A stretch of 47,585 nucleotides of DNA, taken from assembly GCA_964510785.1 (NCBI GenBank), contig CAZECM010000020.1:1-47585 (forward strand), read 5' to 3'. This document shows positions 9,154 to 15,551 of the stretch, piece by piece. Origin of the DNA: JAAYZM01 sp964510785. Lineage in GTDB: Bacteria > Actinomycetota > Actinomycetes > Actinomycetales > Cellulomonadaceae. The position numbers and the translations under genes were made by a program. Positions within the stretch are counted from its first letter, which is position 1, and every line of letters starts with the position of its first letter. A model generated the notes under the pieces. The model worked only from the letters and a program-made list of their open reading frames with translations. It was not told where the DNA came from and did not search any database.

Positions 9154-9210
9154 CGGGTGTTACGGGGGCGTGTCCGGACGCTCACGGCCACCCGCGGCGC
9201 GGAACACCCG
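9154..9210. promoter_or_regulatory. hemA-hemC divergent control region
   Basis: The 89-base divergent gap holds CGGGTGTT at 9154-9161 and its inverse AACACCCG at 9203-9210, so each gene has the octamer in the same orientation relative to its own start. A third copy is at 7546-7553 upstream of narK. A common regulator binding site is possible; no family can be named. Confidence 0.4.
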
Positions 9211-9224
9211 TAGGCGAGCCGTCG

Positions 9225-10301
9225 ATGAACCCCCACAATGGGCGCATGCCGCCCACCGCCGACCTTGCCGCCGCACCGCTCGTGCGCCTCGGCACGCGGT
9301 CGAGCATGCTGGCGCTCACCCAGTCGCGGCTCGTCGCGCGGGCACTCCGGGACGCCCACGCCGTCGCCCATCCGGAGGCCCCCGAGCTGCGCGTCGAGCT
9401 CGTGGAGATCAGCACCGAGGGCGACCGCAACCTCGCACCCCTCGACCAGCTCGGGGGTACAGGCGTGTTCGTCACGGCCGTGCGCGCCGCACTCCTCGAG
9501 GGCCGTTGCGACGTCGCGGTGCACTCCCTCAAGGACCTCCCCACCGGTGCCGCGACCGGGCTCGCCGCCCCCGTGGTGCCGTCGCGCGCCGACCCGCGCG
9601 ACGCCCTGTGTGCCCGCGACGGCCTCGACCTCGCGAGCTTGCCGGCCGGCGCCGTGGTCGGCACGGGCTCGCCCCGACGGCGGGCCGCGCTGCTCGCCGC
9701 GCGCCCGGACCTGCGTGTGGTGGGGTTGCGCGGGAACGTGGACTCCCGGCTCGCACGCGTGGGCACGGACCTCGACGCCGTGGTGCTCGCCGTCGCGGGG
9801 CTCGACCGCATCGACCGGCGCGACGCCGCGACCGAGCTGCTCGACCCGGCGGCCTTCCCGCCCGCCCCGGGCCAGGGCGCTCTCGCCGTCGAGGTCCGCG
9901 CCGACCTCGACCCGACCGGTCCGCTCGCAAGCGCGCTCGCCGCGATCGACGACCCCATCTCACGACTCGCCGTCGTCGCCGAGCGCACCGTGCTCGCCCG
10001 GCTCGAGGCGGGCTGCTCCGCGCCCGTGGGGGCGCTCGGGGTGGTGCGCGCCGGTCGCCTCACGCTCGGTGCGAGCGCGTTCGCCGCCGACGGCGGGACG
10101 CGGCTCGATGCGCACGGCACCGTGCTCCTGCCCCGGGGCACGTCCAGGACCAACGACGGCGCACGCCCTGCTGGACCGACCGACGGTGCCGCCGCGACAC
10201 CGGACGACGTGTCCGACGCCGAGGCCGCCGTGGCACTCGGCACCCGCCTCGCCGAAGAGCTCCTCGCGGGCGGGGCGCGCGAGCTCGGGGGGTCGGCGTG
10301 A
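9225..10301 (+). CDS. hemC: Porphobilinogen deaminase (hydroxymethylbilane synthase)
   Basis: Polymerises four porphobilinogens into hydroxymethylbilane. Family blocks seen: LRLGTRSSMLALTQS-like start (RLGTRSSMLALTQSR), STEGDRN, HSLKDLPT, GTGSPRR, RGNVDSRL, and LEAGCSAPVG with the cysteine (residue 264) that carries the dipyrromethane cofactor. The ATG at 9225 has an AGGCGAG-like site; the ATG at 9246 is an alternative that gives the same domain. The Ala/Pro-rich stretch near residues 305-330 is an expanded loop. The stop is embedded in GTGA, which opens a 28-codon frame leading to hemD. Confidence 0.95.
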   Translation: MNPHNGRMPPTADLAAAPLVRLGTRSSMLALTQSRLVARALRDAHAVAHPEAPELRVELVEISTEGDRNLAPLDQLGGTGVFVTAVRAALLEGRCDVAVHSLKDLPTGAATGLAAPVVPSRADPRDALCARDGLDLASLPAGAVVGTGSPRRRAALLAARPDLRVVGLRGNVDSRLARVGTDLDAVVLAVAGLDRIDRRDAATELLDPAAFPPAPGQGALAVEVRADLDPTGPLASALAAIDDPISRLAVVAERTVLARLEAGCSAPVGALGVVRAGRLTLGASAFAADGGTRLDAHGTVLLPRGTSRTNDGARPAGPTDGAAATPDDVSDAEAAVALGTRLAEELLAGGARELGGSA

Positions 10302-10384
10302 GCACAGGTCGGTACGAACGCGAGGGTTCCCGGAGCCCAGCGTCACGCGAGAGCCGCAGCGACGAGACCGGGGGCGCGGCGTGA
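10298..10384 (+). CDS. Possible 28-residue coupling ORF between hemC and hemD
   Basis: A GTG at 10298 overlaps the hemC stop (GTGA), opens 28 codons (VSTGRYEREGSRSP...), and ends in a TGA that itself overlaps the hemD GTG (GTGA at 10381-10384). The peptide is Ser/Arg/Glu-rich and resembles nothing known. It may only serve to pass ribosomes on to hemD, or may be chance in a high-GC spacer. Confidence 0.35.
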   Translation: MSTGRYEREGSRSPASRESRSDETGGAA

Positions 10385-11289
10385 TCGCCGACGGCGGGCC
10401 CCTCGCCGGGCGGCGCGTGCTCGTGCCCGTGGCCGCGGGCCGTGAGCGGGCGCTCGTGAGCCACCTCGACGCGCTCGGCGCCGAGGTGCACGCGGCCGTG
10501 CTCGCCGAGATCGCCCCGGCCGCCGACCCCGCTCCCGTGACCGACGCGCTCGACCGGCTCGCCGCGGGCGGTTTCGCGTGGCTCGCCGTGACGTCCTCCC
10601 ACGCCGTCGACGCCCTCGCGGCAGCGGCACCTGGTCCTCTCGTGGAGCTGGTACGTGCCGGCCGGACGGCCGCACCGAACTCGACCCGGATCGCCGCGGT
10701 GGGACCGGCCACGGCCCGGGCGCTCGCCGCGATCGGGATCGGTGCCGACCTCGTGCCCACCCGCGAACGCTCCGCGCGCGGGCTGCTCGCCGCGTGGCCC
10801 GACCCGCCCGCCGTTGCGCCCGGCGCCGCCACACCGGCCGCCGCACCCGAGGCCGCGCCCGGGCGCGCAGTCCTCCTCGCGCAGGGCGATCTCGCCGAAC
10901 CCACGCTCGCGGCGGGCCTCACGGAGCGCGGTTGGCAGCCGACCGCCGTCGTCGTCTACCGCAACCTGCCCGGCCCGCCGCTCGACGCGGACCTGCGCGC
11001 GGACCTCGCCGCGGGGGCGTTCGACGCCGTGCTCCTCACGTCGGGATCGGTGGCCGAGCGGCTCCTCGCGCAGGTCGCACCCGCGCCTGGGACGGCGTTC
11101 GTCGCGCTCGGGCCCCGTACGGCCGAGGTGCTCGCCGGGCTCGGGATCGTCGTCACGACGACGAGCGAACGACCCGACGGCGAATCGGTGGCACTGGCCG
11201 TGCTGTCCGCCGTCGGGCACGAGAACCACCCGCGGCGAGCCGAACCGCCGTCGGACACCGCCCCACTTCCCGGGAGCCTGCATGAGTGA
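10381..11289 (+). CDS. hemD: Uroporphyrinogen-III synthase
   Basis: Cyclises hydroxymethylbilane with inversion of ring D. 302 residues; the family is poorly conserved, but RVLVPVAAGRERAL at the N-terminus, LAVTSSHAVDAL, IAAVGPATARAL, VLLAQGD, WQPTAVVVYRNLP and VLLTSGSVAERLL are the expected blocks. The Ala/Pro/Gly linker near residues 140-160 is longer than usual. The GTG at 10381 is the most likely start (GGGGGCG upstream, family begins here). The 3' end overlaps hemB by eight bases. Confidence 0.9.
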   Translation: MIADGGPLAGRRVLVPVAAGRERALVSHLDALGAEVHAAVLAEIAPAADPAPVTDALDRLAAGGFAWLAVTSSHAVDALAAAAPGPLVELVRAGRTAAPNSTRIAAVGPATARALAAIGIGADLVPTRERSARGLLAAWPDPPAVAPGAATPAAAPEAAPGRAVLLAQGDLAEPTLAAGLTERGWQPTAVVVYRNLPGPPLDADLRADLAAGAFDAVLLTSGSVAERLLAQVAPAPGTAFVALGPRTAEVLAGLGIVVTTTSERPDGESVALAVLSAVGHENHPRRAEPPSDTAPLPGSLHE

Positions 11290-12268
11290 CCGCCCTCGCC
11301 GCCTGCGCGGCACGCCCGCGCTGCGGCGGCTCGTGACCGAGACGCACGTGGACCCCGCGCAGCTCGTGCTGCCGCTGTTCGTCAAGGAGGGGATCGGCGA
11401 GCCGGTGCCGATCGCGTCGATGCCGGGCGTGGTGAAGCACTCGCGCGACTCGCTGCGGGCGGCCGCGGCGGGTGCGGCGGAGGCGGGGCTCGGTGGCGTG
11501 ATGCTCTTCGGGGTGCCCGAACGCCGCGACGCTGAGGGCACGGGGGCGATGGACCCCGGCGGCATCCTCAACGTCGCGATCGCCGACGCCGTCGCCGAGG
11601 CCGGTGACGCGCTCGTGGTGCAGGCGGACCTGTGCCTCGACGAGTTCACCGACCACGGGCACTGCGGCGTGCTGCGACCCGGGCCCGGCGGGGACCTCGT
11701 GGTGGACAACGACGCTAGCCTCGAGCGATACCGCGGCATGGCCCTCGCGCAAGCCGCGGCGGGGGCGCACGTGCTCGGGCTCAGCGGGATGATGGACGGG
11801 CAGGTCACGGCCGTGCGGGAGTCGCTCGACGAGGCCGGGAGGTCCGACGTCGCACTCCTCGCCTATGCCGCGAAGTACGCGTCGGCGTTCTACGGGCCGT
11901 TCCGCGACGCCGTCGAGTCGCAGCTCGACGGGGACCGCCGCACCTACCAGCTCGACCCGGCGAACCGGCGCGAAGGGTTGCGCGAAGCGCTCGACGACGT
12001 GGCCCAGGGCGCAGACATCGTCATGGTCAAGCCCGCGTCGGGGTACCTCGACGTGCTCGCCGCCGTCGCCGCGGCGAGCCTCGTACCCGTCGCGGCGTAC
12101 CAGGTCAGCGGGGAGTACTCGATGCTCGAGGCCGCGGCGGCTCGGGGGTGGATCGACCGGCGTGCGGCTATCACGGAGTCCGTGCTGTCGATCCGGCGCG
12201 CAGGGGCCGACATCGTGCTGACGTACTGGGCGATCGAGGTCGCCAGGTGGTTGCGGGGGCGCGCGTGA
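11282..12268 (+). CDS. hemB: Delta-aminolevulinic acid dehydratase (porphobilinogen synthase)
   Basis: Condenses two 5-aminolevulinates. 328 residues. Active-site lysines are K198 (YAAKYASAFYGPF) and K250 (IVMVKPASGYLD), the latter forming the Schiff base. The metal segment reads DLCLDEFTDHGHCG, with an aspartate where zinc enzymes have a second cysteine, pointing to the magnesium/potassium-type enzyme. The ATG at 11282 overlaps the hemD stop and the TGA overlaps a possible hemL start, so the block is tightly coupled. Confidence 0.96.
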   Translation: MSDRPRRLRGTPALRRLVTETHVDPAQLVLPLFVKEGIGEPVPIASMPGVVKHSRDSLRAAAAGAAEAGLGGVMLFGVPERRDAEGTGAMDPGGILNVAIADAVAEAGDALVVQADLCLDEFTDHGHCGVLRPGPGGDLVVDNDASLERYRGMALAQAAAGAHVLGLSGMMDGQVTAVRESLDEAGRSDVALLAYAAKYASAFYGPFRDAVESQLDGDRRTYQLDPANRREGLREALDDVAQGADIVMVKPASGYLDVLAAVAAASLVPVAAYQVSGEYSMLEAAAARGWIDRRAAITESVLSIRRAGADIVLTYWAIEVARWLRGRA

Positions 12269-12300
12269 GCAGGAACGTGGGCGGAACGGCGGGAGGCTCC

Positions 12301-13659
12301 GTGAGTGGCGGCGCGACCACCTCCGAGGAGTGGTTCGCGCGCGCCCGCGGCGTGCTGCCGGGCGGGGTGAGCTCACCGGTGCGCGCCTTCGGGTCCGTGG
12401 GCGGGACACCACGGTTCATCGCCTCGGCCCGCGGCCCGTACGTCGTGGACGTGGACGGCGTGGAGTACGTGGACCTCGTGGGCTCGTGGGGGCCGGCGAT
12501 CCTCGGGCACGCGCACCCCGACGTCGTGGCTGCGGTCCAGGCGGCCGCCGCGCGCGGGCTGTCCTTCGGGGCACCGACGCCGGGCGAGGTCGAGCTCGCC
12601 GAGGAGATCCGCGGGCGGCTCGATCGGGCGGCGGGGGGCGCGCCCAACCCCGTCGAGCTGCTGCGCTTCGTGTCGACGGGCACCGAGGCGACGATGACGG
12701 CGCTGCGCCTCGCCCGCGCCGCGACGGGCCGCGACCTGGTGGTCTCGTTCGCCGGCTGCTATCACGGGCACGTCGACGCGCTGCTGGCCGAGGCCGGCTC
12801 GGGGCTCGCGACGCTCGCGCTGCCGGGGTCCGCGGGGGTGCCCGCCGTCGTCGCCGCGCAGACGCTGGTGCTGCCGTACGGCGACCTCACCGCGCTCGAG
12901 TCGGCGTTCGCGGCGCACGGCGAGCGGATCGCCGCCGTCATGCTCGAGGCCGTCCCCGCGAACATGGGCGTGGTGCCGCCTCCGCCGGGCTTCAACGCCG
13001 CCGTGGTGCGAACCTCCCGCGCGCACGGGGCGCTCACGGTGCTCGACGAGGTGCTCACCGGGTGCCGCGTGGGGCCGGCCGGGCGCTGGGGTGTCGAGGG
13101 CGCGGTCGAGGGTTGGACCCCGGACCTGCTGACGTTCGGCAAGGTCGTGGGGGGCGGGTTGCCGGTGGCCGCCGTCGGCGGATCGCGCGCCCTGCTCGAG
13201 CTGCTCGCGCCGAGCGGGCCGGTGTACCAGGCGGGCACGCTCTCGGGGAATCCCGTGGCGGTCGCGGCAGGGCTCGCGACGCTGCGGGGGGCCGACGACA
13301 ACGTCTACGCGCGGCTCGACACCGTGGCCGCCGTGCTGGGCCGCGAGGTGGCTGCCGCGCTCGACGCAGCGGGTGTGCCGCACCGGGTGCAGGCGGCGGG
13401 CAACCTGTTCTCGGTGTTCTTCGGGGCGGGCGCCGCCGAGCGGGGGGTCGGCACCTTCGCGGCCGCTCGGGCGAGCGAGACCTGGCGGTACCCGGCGTTC
13501 TTCCACGCGCTGCTCGACGCGGGGGTCGCCCTGCCACCGAGCGGGTTCGAGGCGTGGTTCGTCTCGGCCACCCACGACGACGACGCGCTCGACCGGGTGC
13601 TCGCCGCCCTCCCGGCCGCCGCCCGCGCCGCCGCGAGCGCCCAGCCCCCCACCCCCTGA
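12301..13659 (+). CDS. hemL: Glutamate-1-semialdehyde 2,1-aminomutase
   Basis: PLP enzyme that converts glutamate-1-semialdehyde, the HemA product, into 5-aminolevulinate. 452 residues from the GTG at 12301, which has a strong GGGAGG site seven bases ahead; a GTG at 12265 in the same frame (GTGA overlap with hemB) is possible and would add 12 residues. PLP lysine is K281 in LTFGKVVGGGLP; VSTGTEATMTALRLAR, YHGHVDALL and FDEV-type VLDEVLTGCR are seen. The last gene of hemCDBL; repeat family A starts 36 bases downstream. Confidence 0.96.
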   Translation: MSGGATTSEEWFARARGVLPGGVSSPVRAFGSVGGTPRFIASARGPYVVDVDGVEYVDLVGSWGPAILGHAHPDVVAAVQAAAARGLSFGAPTPGEVELAEEIRGRLDRAAGGAPNPVELLRFVSTGTEATMTALRLARAATGRDLVVSFAGCYHGHVDALLAEAGSGLATLALPGSAGVPAVVAAQTLVLPYGDLTALESAFAAHGERIAAVMLEAVPANMGVVPPPPGFNAAVVRTSRAHGALTVLDEVLTGCRVGPAGRWGVEGAVEGWTPDLLTFGKVVGGGLPVAAVGGSRALLELLAPSGPVYQAGTLSGNPVAVAAGLATLRGADDNVYARLDTVAAVLGREVAAALDAAGVPHRVQAAGNLFSVFFGAGAAERGVGTFAAARASETWRYPAFFHALLDAGVALPPSGFEAWFVSATHDDDALDRVLAALPAAARAAASAQPPTP

Positions 13660-13694
13660 CCACTGGCCCCTGGCCCACCCCCTGACCACCCACG
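13660..13694. other. Short C-rich spacer after hemL
   Basis: Holds a direct repeat of CCACCCCCTGACCAC-like sequence (around 13648-13690) but no coding signal. Confidence 0.4.
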
Positions 13695-13784
13695 TCTGCG
13701 GGACGTGGTGCACGCAGAACCCGTTCTGCGGGACGCTGTTCATGCGTGACGTCCCGCGGAACGGGAGAACGTTCCGCACCGGGG
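13695..13784 (+). repeat. Intergenic repeat family A, copy 2 (downstream of hemL)
   Basis: Begins TCTGCGGGACG, then GCAGAACCCG, TTCTGCGGGACGCT, GACGTCCCGCGGAACGGG and GAACGTTCCGC. It is colinear with the reverse complement of 7673-7800. Inverted units such as CTGCGGGACG/CGTCCCGCGG allow hairpins. Both copies lie on the 3' side of a hem transcript in the same orientation relative to transcription, which suggests a terminator-like or RNA-processing role. Confidence 0.85.
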
Positions 13785-13934
13785 TAGGGCAGCGGGGCGG
13801 GCACGGACTGCTGGTCAGACTGGGGAACGAGACAAAGTTACGACTTTGAGTGGATGCGCGCGGGCACCGGAGGCGGGCAGGATTCCTGGTGGGATGGGCA
13901 TCGGTCCGTCCGGAACCGAGAGCGGGGGGAGCTC

Positions 13935-14783
13935 ATGCAGAAGTCACGGGTGGCCCGCGGGTGGGCCGCCGTCGTCGTCCTCGGCATGTCCGCGGGCTGT
14001 GCGCTGCTGGGCGGAGACGGTCTCGACGAGCCCACGCTGACGGACTCGGCGGCGCGTCAGGCCGCGACGAGCTTCGCGACCGCGCTCGACGACCTGGGAG
14101 CGCTCTTCCTCGTGGCCGACCCGTCGACCGAGCGCCTGCAGGTGCTGCGCTGGGAGGACGACCCGGCGTCGGCCACGACCCGCATCGCGGACCAGCTCAC
14201 GATCCTCGCGACGGCCTCGGCGTTCATCCGGGCGAGCGCCGCCGAGCTGTTGCGCCGAGCGGACGACGGCACCGCGGTCACGGTCGAGACCCGGGTCACC
14301 GACGCCGTCCCGCTCGGTGCGGACGAGACGGGTGTCGACTGGGTGCGCGTCGACATCGCCCAGGACGAGACGCTCGAGGACGGCGAGGTCACGTCGAGCA
14401 GCACGAGCTACGGGATCGCGGTGCGCGACGGCGCCGTCGTCGACGTCCGCGACCTGCAGGGCGTGGTCTCGGGCGACGAGGGCTCGTCGGCCGCGAGCGC
14501 GACAGCGACGTTCGTGGGTGCCGTCGCGCTGGGTGACGAGCGGGTCGTGGACCAGCACGTCGACGCCGAGCAGGTCTCCGACCAGGACGTCGCGGCCCTG
14601 CGGGCGTGGCTCGCCGCCGCGGGCCGGTACGACGTCACCGAGCTGCCCGCCGCCCAGCTCGGCTCGATGCGGGTGGCGTACGTGGTGCCGGAGCACGGGC
14701 CGCTCGTGCGCTTCGACGTGGTCATGGGCGCGGGGACGCGGGGTGCGGCGCTGCTCACGTGGGAGATCGTCGGGGCGCGCTGA
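13935..14783 (+). CDS. Putative secreted lipoprotein of unknown function
   Basis: 282 residues with a lipoprotein signal peptide: a basic start (MQKSRVARGW), a hydrophobic core and the lipobox MSAGC, with lipidation predicted at C22. The mature part is acidic and has no recognised motif; DUF-like alpha/beta composition with WVRVDIAQDETL and VRFDVVMGAG strands. It stands alone between the hem and copper blocks, with its own GGGGGAG ribosome site at the ATG (13935). No function can be assigned. Confidence 0.8.
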   Translation: MQKSRVARGWAAVVVLGMSAGCALLGGDGLDEPTLTDSAARQAATSFATALDDLGALFLVADPSTERLQVLRWEDDPASATTRIADQLTILATASAFIRASAAELLRRADDGTAVTVETRVTDAVPLGADETGVDWVRVDIAQDETLEDGEVTSSSTSYGIAVRDGAVVDVRDLQGVVSGDEGSSAASATATFVGAVALGDERVVDQHVDAEQVSDQDVAALRAWLAAAGRYDVTELPAAQLGSMRVAYVVPEHGPLVRFDVVMGAGTRGAALLTWEIVGAR

Positions 14784-14825
14784 CGCTCGCCGGCTCGATC
14801 TGACCCTCGCCGCGTGAGGTGCGCG

Positions 14826-14842
14826 GAATACCCCATGGGGGT
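14826..14842. promoter_or_regulatory. CsoR operator
   Basis: ATACCCC-ATG-GGGGTAT, a perfect 7-3-7 inverted repeat of the GC-rich class bound by CsoR repressors, 56 bases ahead of csoR. Cu(I) binding to CsoR would release it and allow transcription of csoR-copZ-copA. Confidence 0.85.
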
Positions 14843-14897
14843 ATGGTGGTTGGACAGGTGTGGGCCGGCCGACGCCCACCCACCGACCGGAGGCGCC

Positions 14898-15179
14898 ATG
14901 CACGGCTACACGAGCGACAAGGACGACTACCTCAAGCGCCTGCGCCGCATCGAGGGCCAGGTGCGCGGTATCGCGCGCATGGTCGACGAGGACACCTACT
15001 GCATCGACGTCCTCACGCAGATCGCCGCCGTGACCAAGGCCCTCCAGGCCGTGAGCATCGGCCTGGTCGAGGACCACCTCGCCCACTGCGTGGTCGACGC
15101 CGCGCGCAACTCGCCCGAGGAGGGCGCCGCGAAGGTCAAGGAAGCGTCCGACGCGATCGCCCGGCTCGTCCGCAGCTGA
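14898..15179 (+). CDS. csoR: Copper-sensing transcriptional repressor CsoR
   Basis: A 93-residue all-helical DUF156-family repressor. The Cu(I) ligands are present at the family positions: C35 (DTYCIDVL), H60 and C64 (EDHLAHCVVD). The basic face LKRLRRIEGQVRGIARM is typical. The ATG at 14898 follows GGAGG. First gene of the copper operon, controlled by the palindrome at 14826-14842. Confidence 0.95.
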   Translation: MHGYTSDKDDYLKRLRRIEGQVRGIARMVDEDTYCIDVLTQIAAVTKALQAVSIGLVEDHLAHCVVDAARNSPEEGAAKVKEASDAIARLVRS

Positions 15180-15224
15180 CACCCACCAGCCAGGACACCC
15201 GCCAGAAACCAGGAAGAAGGAATC

Positions 15225-15458
15225 ATGTCCACCACCGCCACGTACCAGGTCGACGGCATGACGTGCGGCCACTGCGCCCAGTCCGTGACCAGCGAGATCA
15301 CCGCGCTCGACGGCGTGAGCGACGTCCAGGTCGAGCTCGTCGCCGGGGGCACGTCGACCGTCACGGTCGTCTCCGAGACCCCGCTCGAGCAAGAGTCCGT
15401 CGCCGCCGCAGTCACCGAGGCCGGCTACGCCCTCACGCCGCCGCGCTCGCTGCTCTAG
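15225..15458 (+). CDS. copZ: Copper chaperone with HMA domain (CopZ)
   Basis: A 77-residue ferredoxin-fold metallochaperone with the Cu(I) site GMTCGHC (C14, C17). It carries Cu(I) to CopA and probably to CsoR. The ATG follows an AGGAAGAAGGAA purine-rich ribosome site, 45 bases after csoR and 93 bases before copA. Confidence 0.95.
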   Translation: MSTTATYQVDGMTCGHCAQSVTSEITALDGVSDVQVELVAGGTSTVTVVSETPLEQESVAAAVTEAGYALTPPRSLL

Positions 15459-15551
15459 CCAGCTGGGCCGGCGAGCACGTCAGCCCTTCCAGGCCACCAC
15501 CCCTGGCCACCGCTCCAGAACCACCGCGCTCCATCCACCGCGAGGTACCCC

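Noticed and set aside
12265..12300. hemL start at the GTG overlapping the hemB stop
   Set aside because: Possible, but the GTG at 12301 has a far better ribosome site and fits the family start.
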